Assembly: GCA_029961685.1 (NCBI GenBank)
Contig: JARWKL010000006.1
Span: forward strand, 11,724,748 to 11,788,747
DNA: 64,000 nt
Reading direction: 5' to 3'
Source: Aristolochia californica
Lineage: Eukaryota > Streptophyta > Magnoliopsida > Piperales > Aristolochiaceae
Both the position numbers and the translations under genes were made by a program. This document shows positions 53,690-62,700 of this stretch, one piece after another. The notes beneath the pieces are model-generated. The model saw only the letters and a list, made by a program, of their open reading frames with translations. It was not told the DNA's origin and did no database searches. Numbering within the stretch: position 1 is the first letter of the stretch; the number at the start of each line of letters is the position of its first letter.

Positions 53690-55068
53690 ATCGAGCTTGA
53701 CCTCAAGCTCGGAAGCTGGGTAGACCTAGTGAAAGTTGTCAAGCCGCTCCCATTTTGAGTAGTTGTGGCCGATTGCTGCCCAGTAATGGCATGCAAGGAG
53801 ATGTCTGGTGGTTCTTCCTCAATCATATCCTCTGTCACCTCGATATCCTCATCTTCAACCTTATCGATCAAAAACAATCTTTTGCACTGATGCCCAACCC
53901 GATATGGTTCATCACAGTTGTAACATAGATTTTTAGCCCACCGTTCTGCCATCTCAGCATTTGTCAATTTTTTTATATAAGGAGTTGTAGGATGACTAGA
54001 TCTCGGATCCCCTATCAAAGTAATACCCAGGTTGTTTCTTGGAGGAATGCGCTCCCCTGACCCTGGAGGTTGTCTGTGTTGTGCCTGCTATCGTAATTCT
54101 AAAGCACGAGCTATATTCATAGCGTTGGATAAGTCAACAGGTGCATAAGCTCCACCTCAAGCTTTAAGGCCTCCGTCAGTCCTACTGTAAATAGCGCAAC
54201 TTGTTGATTCACTTGTACCATACTGCTGGCTCGTGCTAATTTTTCCTGGAACAATTTTTGATATTGCTCCGGCCCAGTTTGGCGTAGTAAAACCAAATCT
54301 CCCAAAGGGTTACTGTAAGCCAGAGGACCAAAACGAAGAGAACACAGTCGTTTAAATTCATCCCAATCTACCACCTCGCTATCAACCTCAACTAGTTGGT
54401 ACCAAAGTTGTGCTTCCCCTAGTAAGTGGAAAATAGCTACGTTGACTCGGTCATAGGTTGGGACTCGCTGATGGCTAAATTTTTCGCATCGATACAACCA
54501 TATCAAAGGGTCTTCTGACCCATTATAAGTAGGGAATTCCATTTTAGTATACCTCGGAACAGTGCCTTCCCCTGGTAGAAGTGTCCCCCCGGAATGAGGG
54601 GTCCTTGCTCTCCCGAGAAACTCGTGCGCCTTGGAAATTCATCTCCCCCTCTATTATATGAATGGTCCCCTCCTCTCTGATCTGGAATGAGGGGTACAGT
54701 GCCTCCCCATTGGTTGAGGTGTCCCCCCGGAATGAAGGGTCCTTGCTGATCCGAGAAACTCGTGTGTCTAGTAAACTCATCTCCCCCTCTGATCTGCGAA
54801 TGGTCTCGCGGAATTGGGTTTTTGCCAGTGCTCAGACCAGTTTCCATGTTATCAATCCTTCCTTTCAAGGTTTCCAAACTGAGAGTGAACTTTTCCTCCA
54901 ATGCAGCAAATTTCTTGCCAGTAGTTAGACCATTCTCCATGCTATCCATCCTTCCCTTCAAGGTCTCCATATCGATATCAATTTTTGAGAACCTCTCTAG
55001 GACAGTATCAAATTTTCTTTCAAGCAATTCAAAGTATTCATTGGTGCTTCTCTCTGCCTGGTTACCTT

Positions 55069-55080
55069 GCTCTGATACCA
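55069..55080 (-). promoter_or_regulatory. Primer binding site (tRNA-iMet) of the gag-only element
   Basis: TGGTATCAGAGC on the minus strand, three bases (ACT) downstream of the 5' LTR end. An exact match to the usual plant initiator-Met primer site. Confidence 0.92.
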
Positions 55081-55083
55081 AGT

Positions 55084-55972
55084 TGTTATGGTCCCTAGCC
55101 ATGGATCTAGCAACTCAGTGAGATACTCTTGAATCCAGCACGTACATGAAAGTTCTCCAACCACTCTAAGTTGGAAACAGAATTTCTTTTCTCTCACAAA
55201 TGGGTTCAAACACTATTCACGAATAGGTAAAACACTATTCATGCTCATAAATTAATAATAGAACTTCAGCTTTATGAACTTAGGAAAATAAAATCTCTAA
55301 GTTACCTTTTGAATACCACATCATCAAGAATTCAAAATTCTTCTCCTCTGTTTTTCCGTGAGGGAAGAAGAGTCCTCTGTTTTGCCGTGAGGGATGAAGA
55401 GGTCTGTTTCTTGCAGTAGTGAGCCACGAAAGTTCCTTCCCCTTCCTCCTAGTTCTGTTGGTGAAGCCAATCCCTTTTTCCAGTTCGGAATTGGGTAAGG
55501 TTTGACCCCCTCTCAAGAGACCTCCAGCCAGCAGCTCCTCTGCCGTCGCCTTGGCTTAAGAAGGGGTTCACGTAACCCTTCTTCCTTCTTAGTTCCGTGA
55601 AAACACCAAGGCCTCTCTCCACCACGTTAGGTAGAGATTAACCCTCTTTTCTCTTCCTTTCTCACTCACCCAAGACACCCACGAAGTCACCAATGTAACC
55701 CAAGAAAACCCAGAAAAAGACTCACGCCAAGACCCTAGCAATGGAGCTCGGGAAGACCCTAAATTACCCTAGTTTAAGCTAAATCCAAACTTCCTTTATT
55801 TCTCCATCCTTACCCCTTAAATAGGGTAATTAACATCAACATGGGTTAGGGTTATAAAACCCAATTCTACCCCTACCTTTAAGTCTTATTACAAATTAAT
55901 AAAATTCGAAATTAAAAGCAACATAAATAATAAAAGTAAAGTAGATGACTCAGTCTTATTGAGTCCATAACA
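55084..55972 (-). repeat. 5' LTR of the gag-only element
   Basis: 889 bp, TG...CA ends, counterpart of 52787-53672. It differs by about 33 substitutions, many of them C/T or G/A, and by three extra bases in the GGGAAGAAGAG stretch. Followed by the target copy ACGGA at 55973-55977. Confidence 0.93.
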
Positions 55973-57246
55973 ACGGAGGTCTTGTAGACAAAGCTTCTCT
56001 TTTTCTGAATCAGCTGTTGTATGAGCTGTATCAGGTTCTTGAGCCCGCAGATACGCCTGGTTGGCCAGACTGTTTCTGGGCAAGGCTTGGCTTTTGGAAC
56101 ATGTCTGGGATCATATTCCATCTTCGCGTCACCTTCTTTGATGCCTTCAAGTGTCACGACAGAAATGCTCGGAAACATCTTTGTGTCAGTAACAATTTCA
56201 GCAATACAGGAAACGAAATGAAGTTGAATTCCTTTACTCTTTGTTATGGAGATGAAACTTTTGCAAGCCTTCATAATATCCTTTGGCAGTCTCTCTAACA
56301 CTGATAAATCGGTGGAGTGAAATACCATATGTTTTATGAATCCATATGCATAAAGTATGGATGCATATTTTGAGTCTATTTCATGACTTAGCTTCACTTG
56401 ATTCCAACTGTTGCTGGGCTCAGTGGTGAAGAAGGGAGTGTTCATCCCTTGTCCAATTTGTTCATTCCATCGCTGGAATTGAATAGTATGATTGGATTCG
56501 ATCTTTGAACGAACGTTGTCCACATTTTGAGGGCGTAGCGAGGGTTCCTCAGACATAATGTCCAACAGTTTTAAAGGTTTAAATTTCTTTAAAAACTCAA
56601 ACTCATTAAAACTAGTTTTGTCTGGTTTATTTTGGCTTTTCAACCTAGTAAACTCAGACGGGGTAACCAATTTTGTCTTGAATGATTTCTCATTACTAGA
56701 CAAGTCTGTTTCCATCAGGGATGGATCCGTTAAGACTTCCTTTTCAGCTCGAGACTGACAGGTAGAAGTCCTTGATTCCGATTTCAACGAAATCGTTAAG
56801 GTTTCCTTTCCAGATCTTGACTGGCAGGTAGAAATCCATGATTCCCCTATCTTTAGAGAAGATTGGGTTGTGATCTCCTTCTCATGCCTGGCATGACTAG
56901 TAGAAATCCCGGGTCGACCTGTGTTTATCAAAACACTAAAGTCATCTGTCTGCTGATTAACTGATGTTGTGGCTTCCTTTTCTCGCGATGGAGATCCGGT
57001 AGAAGTCCCGGAGGAGCTTGACATTTCATGTCGTTGAGTGAGTTCTTTTAACTCTTTGGTTAATTCTTTAACCTTGAGTTGTAAGACTTCTCCACCAAAC
57101 CCGTAACGGGCACAATTCTCATGAATGTCTCCTCGTTCTGAAAGAACTAAAAGACTATCAAATAGTGACTGTAGGGTTGAGAGCAATACCGTGAGTGTGG
57201 CAATTGCTGCTGCTAGGTCTGTCAGGGTGCTGCTGAGGGGATCCAT
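55973..57246 (-). pseudogene. EPRV 3' ORF, N-terminal part (putative transactivator/inclusion-body-type protein)
   Basis: The ATG at 57246-57244 is one base after the polymerase stop (TAA 57250-57248), an arrangement suited to translation reinitiation. About 424 codons are open to the nested insertion, with about 67 more beyond it, so roughly 490 in all, close to caulimovirid transactivator length. Residues 5-36 are hydrophobic/helical, 52-72 charged coiled-coil-like. Residues 80-174 carry four diverged repeats of a 16-residue motif of type (I/T)ST-x-x-x-R-x-x-KE-x-x-T. Residues 255-370 form the most globular part (QFQRWNEQIG, HEIDSKYASILYAYGF). The assignment rests on position after pol. I do not see the viroplasmin domain here, it is in ORF2. 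The frame could start upstream at 57324, but that region overlaps pol. Confidence 0.65.
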
Positions 57247-57247
57247 T

Positions 57248-59215
57248 TTACCTGTTTGTAACACAAGAAAATTTTCGAGTAAGAGTATTAGGTAAATAGT
57301 TTTTATCTCCTTTAATGTGTTCAACAGTAAAAGAGAATTGAAAGAACCATTGCTGCCAATGGAGTAATCTTCCGCGACAAAGGGAGTCTTCTAAATTTCT
57401 TGTCATAAAACCGACAAAATTTTTACAGTCAGTTCTTACCAGAAATTCTTTGGGAGCAAGATAAATATAAAACTTTTTTATCCCATTCTTTACTACTAAA
57501 ATTTCTTTTTCATAAGAATAATAGTTTGTTTCAGTAGATGAAAATGTTCCTGATGTATATTTGCATATTCTTTCAGAATCATTGATTTTACATTTTAGGA
57601 CTGCTGCCCAAGTGTGGTCAGAGGCGTCAGTTTCTAAAACCAGTTTTGCATCTGGATTGGGTAGAGTTAACACTGGGAGGTGTTTCATCATTTGTTTGAT
57701 CCGGATTACTTCTAGACTATCAGTGGGTGTCCATTCCCATTTGACGTCTTTCTTTAGTTTCTTTTGAAACGGTTTCCTAATTTCTGCTAAATTCTTTATG
57801 AATTGTTCAGCATATTTTAGGCATCCTAAGAAACGTTGAAGTTGTTTTATATCTTCAATTTCATTCGGAAAAATTGCAAGTTTTTCCATGATATGATTTT
57901 GAAGAATGATTTCTCCTTTTGAGATGTTTAGACCTAAGAAATCTATCTTGGTTTTAAACAACTATGATTTCTTTTTGCTGAGTGCTATCCCAACATTTTT
58001 TAAGGCATTTAAGACCTTAAGCAATTGCTCTTTATATTGATCCTTGGTTTCTAAAAAGACTAGGATGTCATCAACATAAACTAAGAAAAATTTAAAGAAT
58101 GGTTTGAGTATATCATCCATTCTTCTTTGAAATATGTTGGGTGCTTGTTTTAACCCAAAGGGCATTACAAGCCACTCATAGTGTCCTGAAGGACAACTAA
58201 ATGCAGTAAGGGGAATAGCTCTTTCGGTTAGACGAATTTTCCAAAACCCGAATTTGCAATCAAATTTAGAAAACCATTGTTTTCCACTTATGGCAGCTAT
58301 TAATCTTTCTTTGTTAGGAAGCTAGTAGCCATCCATTTTTGTGGCTTCATTAACCTTTTTATAGTTAAAGACCATTCTAGCTTTTCCTTGTTTTATCTCT
58401 ACATGATTTTGTACCAGGAAAGCAGGAGATGTATGTGGAGAATAACTTGCATGGATTAAACCTTGAGCTAGTAAGTCATTTATCTGTGTTGAGAATTCTT
58501 CAACATCAGAAGGAGTGTAAACCATAGGTTTTTCTCGGATTTCTTTTTCAGGATCAAGAAGTTCGAGGTCGGCATATGGTTTTTGTTTATGCCACCATTC
58601 TAAGGGTTTCTCAGAACAAGTGGATTCTAGAAGTAGCTGAACTTCAGATTCACAGGACTCAGCAATAAGCAGAGTTTCTAAGGGAGGAATCTCATCACCA
58701 CGCTTGCTGCGTTTTTTGAAGACTTGATGAATGACAGCTCCATTGCCAGAAATGGCATAGGCTTTAGTGGGTTTTACTGCATAGACAAATACAGCAGTAT
58801 TATCGATTTCTCATTGAGTGCGACATTGAAGTTTATAGTAGGCTGGTGTTTGCTCTACAGGGGCATGAAACATGAGCCATTTATTTCCTAGGAATAAATC
58901 TAGTCCTGAGTTTATGTTTGATCCTAAACTAATGAGTTTTGGAATCATAAAATTTTCACCTCCAATGTCGAGATGAATGTTTCGGGCATCGGCAGAAAGA
59001 GATATATTTTCTCCTGAGCCAACGGTTACTTGAAGGGGTACTTCAAGTGTTTTCCATAGATCCGTGGGAAGTAGATTTTGTATGGCTAGGCAATATGAAC
59101 TTCCTGTATCTACGAGAGCGTGTATATGGAATTTGATATATCTGGGCAGTTTAAGCATGACCGTGATATAAGAATTTCTAGATGCTACATGCTCTGCGTT
59201 TATGCGGATACTCAT
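57248..59215 (-). pseudogene. EPRV polymerase: protease, reverse transcriptase, RNase H
   Basis: 656 codons including the final stop, near the usual size of separate caulimovirid pol ORFs. The ATG (59215-59213) overlaps the coat-protein TGA as ATGA. Domains in order: aspartic protease with VDTGSS (active Asp about residue 36); reverse transcriptase with FDCKFGFWKI, EWLVMPFGLKQAP and the catalytic YVDDILVF; then RNase H with ETDASDHTWAA, a YSYEKEI segment and VRTDCKNF. The last RNase H motif reads LPNTLTR, apparently Asn where an Asp is usual. The frame is kept throughout but broken by TGA at codon 135 (58813-58811), TAG at codon 298 (58324-58322) and TAG at codon 418 (57964-57962). No integrase, as expected for this family. 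Confidence 0.93.
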
Positions 59216-59779
59216 TTAGAGAAGGTGCCTGAAGAGTCCGACATGTTCTCTGAGTTTTTCGAGGAGGAGGACTCAGTTTCGAGATGAAGTTCAGATTCTT
59301 CATCTTCTGACTGGATGTCATCGTAATGAATGATTTCCAATCCATTTTATTCGGCCAATAACATGTAAGTACTGTACCGCCGTTGTTGTTTATCATTTGG
59401 ACAATCTTTTGCAAAATGTCCTTCTTTCTGGCATATCCAGCATTTGCATTTGCTTGGGGTTTTCCCCTTTGGGTAGTATGCATTTGACCCTTTACTAGAT
59501 GTGGTAGGGCCAGAATTTGTTCTTTTCTTAAAGTATCTCTTTTTAGGAGTATACCTGGTTGTAGAACTTTTTTGTATCCTAAATTTTTTTTGTTGAAATT
59601 TCTTAGGATATTTTCGTTGCTTATGGGAGGTGGTTTTACAACCATAAGCTCCTACATTTTTGTTCTGGTTTGAACAACATAATGTTTGTTTATTTTCCTT
59701 ACTACTTTTCTTTTGTAGTTTTTGGGCTTCACAAAGATTTGCCAACATGTCTTGTACAAATTGATGTCTTCTTCCTAAA
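59212..59779 (-). pseudogene. EPRV coat protein, C-terminal part with zinc knuckle
   Basis: Open from the right junction, where about six codons of satellite are fused in frame before viral sequence. It contains a long Lys/Arg-rich segment followed by CWICQKEGHFAKDC (59401-59442), a C-x2-C-x4-H-x4-C knuckle like that of caulimovirid coat proteins, which binds the pregenomic RNA. A TAA at 59349-59347 interrupts the frame. Beyond it an acidic, Ser-rich tail (QSEDEESELHLETESSSSK) leads to the natural TGA at 59214-59212. A basic domain, knuckle and acidic tail match the coat-protein C-terminus of this family. The N-terminal capsid core is missing. Confidence 0.85.
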
Positions 59780-62700
59780 GCATCTTTAACATGTTTCAAG
59801 CATGCATATCCATTTTTAAAACATGTGTAGAAATCTCTTCCTTATAAAATTCCAGGCTATAAGTGTCGAACTTGTGAAATTTCCCAAACTTGGATAACAA
59901 AACTTTTTTGTTCATTTTTGTGTGTGAATAAATTTTATTTACTTACATTTGTTATTGTTTTAATGTTTTTCTATACATAAACTCTAAAACTTTCATTTTG
60001 TTGTGATCTATTTGTGTTTTCATCTATTTTCTTGTTTACGAGATGCAGGGGAAATGGAAACTCAAGTTTTGACCTAAGAAAAAAGTATACATCTAAAATG
60101 GAAATGCACAATGCACAAATTTAAAGGGAGATAATTCATTAAAGTTTTTATAATTTTTAGGGATTGTCAACTCCGTTTGGTTTTTATAATTAGGTTTTGC
60201 AATCACTGGGAGGCGGGGGATTTTTAAACTGAGTGTTGACTCCCAATCCATAAGTCATTTTTTACAACAATATAGCCTGTTACGCATGATAAATCACCTT
60301 ACTATCATCTATGATTTTTAGGTTAGCTTTTTGCAAGTGGGCAAAATAATGGCTTGTTTGACTCTTGTAAAAATCCCACCGCACTTTCACTTGAGAATTT
60401 AATGAGAGTTTTTTATTCTTTTTAAAAGGTTTGGATCCATAGGTCATTTGCATATTTAACATGTTTCAAGCATGCCTATCCCTTTTTAAAACATGTGTAG
60501 AAATCACTTTCTTACAAAATTCCAAGCTATTAGGTTGAACTAGTGGAATTTCCCAAACTTGGATAACAAAACTTTTGCGTTCATTTGTAGTGAGTGAATA
60601 AATTTTCCTAACTTACATTTGTTATCATTTTGAACTTTTTCCATTCATAATCACTACAATTTTCATTTTGTTGTGATCTATTTGCATTTTCATCTCTTTT
60701 CTTGTTTACGAGATGAAGGGGAGTGGAAACTCAAGTTTTTATTTAAGAAAAAAAGTATATATATCTAAAATCGAAATGTCCATTGCACAAATATAAAGGG
60801 AGATAATTCCTAAAAGTTTCTGTAATTTTTTGGGATTCTAAACTCCTTTTTGTTTTTATATATTAGTTTTTGGAATCGTCTGGAACAACGGGAGGAAGGG
60901 GATTTCTAAACTGAGTGTTGACTCCCAATCCATAAGTCATTTCTTACAAAAATATAGCTCGTTACGCATGATAATATGCTTTAGAATCATGTATGATTGT
61001 TAGGTCAGCTTTTTGTAAGTGGGAAAAATAATGCCTTCTTTGATTGGGGTAAATATCCCAAAGCACATTCACTTGAGAATTTAATAAGTGTTTTTTATTC
61101 TCTTTAAAAGGTGTTGATCCATAAGTCATTTGCATCTTTAACATGTTTCAAGCATGCATATCCATTTTTTGAACATGTGTAGAAATCTGTTTCTTATAAA
61201 ATTCAAAGCTATTAGAGTAGAACTAGTGGAATTTCCAAAACTTGGATCACAAAACTTTTGTGTTCATTTGTGGTGTGTGAACAAATTTTCTTAACTTACT
61301 TTTTTTATAAACTCTACAATGTTCATTTTGTTGTGATCTTTTTGGGTTTTCATCTCATTTCTAGTTTATGAGATGAATGGTGAATGAAAACTCAAGTTTT
61401 GATTTCAGAAAAAAATTATAAATCTAAAATGGAAGTGGACAATGCACAAATGTAGAGGGAGATAATTCCAAAAAGTCTCTGTAATTTTTAGGGATTGGAA
61501 ACTCTTTTTAGTTTTTATATATTAGGTTTTGCAATTGTCGGGAAAAGGGGGAGGCGAGGGGTTTTTAAACAGAGTGTTGACTCCTAATCCATAAGTCTTT
61601 TCTTACAAAAATAAAGTTTGTTACGCATGATAAATCATTTTACAATCATCAATGATTGTTAGGTCAGCTTTTTGTAAGAGGAAAACATAATGGTTAGTTT
61701 GACTCGGGTAAATATCCCACTGCACATTCACTTGAGAATTTAATGAGCGTTTGTTATCCTCTTAAAAAGGTTTGGATCCACAGGTCGTTTGCCTCTTTAA
61801 CCTGTTTTAAGAATGCATATCCATTTTTAAAACATGTGGAGAAATCTCTTTCTTTTAAAATTTCAAGCTATTACGGTAGAACTAGTGGGATTTCCCAAAC
61901 TTGGATAACAAAAAATTTTGTGTCCATTTGTGTTGTGAGAATAAATTTTCTTTACTTACATTTGTTATTGTTTTAAACTTTTTCCATACATAAACTCTAA
62001 AATTTTCTTTTTATTGTGATCAATTTTTGTTTTCATCACTTTTCTTTTTTCCGAGATGAAGGAGGAGAGGAAACTCATGTTTTGGTTTAAGAAAAAAATT
62101 TACATCTAAAATGGAAATGCACAATGCACAAATATAGAGGGAGATAATTCCAAAAAGTTTCTGTAATTTTTAGGGATTGTAAAGTCTTTCTAGTTTTTAT
62201 ATATTAGGTTTTGCAATAGTCGGGAAAAGGGGCGGCATGAGTTTTAAAACTGAATGTTGACTCCCAAATGCATAAGTCATTTCTTACAAAAATATAGCCT
62301 GTTACACATGATTAATCTCTTTACATTCATCTATGATTGTTAGGTCAGCTTTTTGTAAGTTGGCAAAATAAAGGTTTGTTTGACTCAGGTAAATATCCCA
62401 CCGCTCATTCACTTGAGAATTTAATGAGCGTTTGTTATCCTCTTAAAAAGGTTTGGATCCACAGGTCATTTGCCTCTTTAACCTGTTTTAAGAATGCATA
62501 TCCATTTTTAAAACATGTGTAGAAATCTCTTTCTTTTAAAATTTCAAGCTATTACGGTTGAACTAGTGGGATTTTCCAAACTTGGATAACAAAAATTTTT
62601 GTGTCCATTTGTGTTGTGTGAATAAATTTTCTTTACTTACATTTGTTATTGTTTTAAACTTTTTCCCTACATAAACTCTAAAATTTTCTTTTTGTTGTGA

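Larger units (their letters stand above)
53656..55102 (-). pseudogene. gag relic of the nested Ty3/gypsy-type element
   Basis: Three frames together give one gag. Frame one (55102-54503) has a coiled-coil-like N-terminus with two copies of an ETLKGR(M/I)D(S/N)ME segment and two copies of a GGDEF...HTSFS/RTSFS...GPxIPGGH segment. Frame two (54542-54117) holds the retrotransposon gag core: FPTYNGSEDPLIWLYRCEKF, FHLLGEAQLWY, FKRLCSLRFGPL. Frame three (54116-53656, with TAG at 54090-54088) holds the zinc knuckle CYNCDEPYRVGHQC (53884-53925) and the DISLHAITG motif that in gypsy elements precedes the protease. There are two frameshifts and one stop. The first ATG lies 19 bp inside the 5' LTR and the frame reads through the primer site. 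A later start is possible. Confidence 0.85.
52787..55972 (-). mobile_element. Gag-only LTR retrotransposon (TR-GAG-like), complete
   Basis: A 3,186-bp element with LTRs of 886 and 889 bp, 8-bp terminal inverted repeats TGTTATGG/CCATAACA, and 5-bp target duplication ACGGA. Orientation is set by the primer site TGGTATCAGAGC just inside the right LTR and a G-rich polypurine tract just inside the left one. The 1,411-bp internal region encodes only a gag relic. The sequence passes from just after the zinc knuckle almost straight to the polypurine tract, so protease, RT, RNase H and integrase are missing. The gag is Ty3/gypsy-type (chromovirus-like). LTRs differ at roughly 33 sites plus a 3-bp indel by eye. 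It needed an autonomous partner for mobilisation. It could be a deletion derivative of a full gypsy element or a member of an established TR-GAG family. Confidence 0.93.
50308..59779 (-). mobile_element. Endogenous pararetrovirus (Caulimoviridae), partial and degenerate
   Basis: A 9,472-bp insert in one satellite monomer. Left flank ends GGTCATTT and right flank begins GCATCTTT, which together restore the monomer with no loss and no evident target duplication. That fits integrase-free end joining. Subtracting the nested retrotransposon and its duplicated target leaves about 6.28 kb of viral sequence. Minus-strand order is coat protein (3' part), polymerase, 3' ORF, intergenic promoter/leader, primer site, ORF1, ORF2, start of ORF3. 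A separate polymerase ORF and a further large 3' ORF resemble caulimovirus, soymovirus, cavemovirus or solendovirus types more than badnaviruses with one polyprotein. Genus cannot be fixed. No movement protein is present. The copy is defective: both ends truncated, at least four premature stops, and one ORF split. Confidence 0.93.

Noticed and set aside
54662..55121. Plus-strand frames of 88 and 119 aa
   Set aside because: Antisense to the gag relic, whose domains and primer-site orientation are clear.
56017..56758. Plus-strand frames of 66-93 aa
   Set aside because: Antisense to the EPRV 3' ORF; no domains.
57247..57324. Upstream start (57324) for the 3' ORF
   Set aside because: Would overlap the RNase H end by more than 70 nt. 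The ATG one base after the pol stop fits the tight cistron spacing better.
59178..59645. 155-aa minus-strand frame overlapping coat protein and pol
   Set aside because: An alternate frame of the coat-protein C-terminus. The frame with the zinc knuckle and the ATGA junction is the real one.
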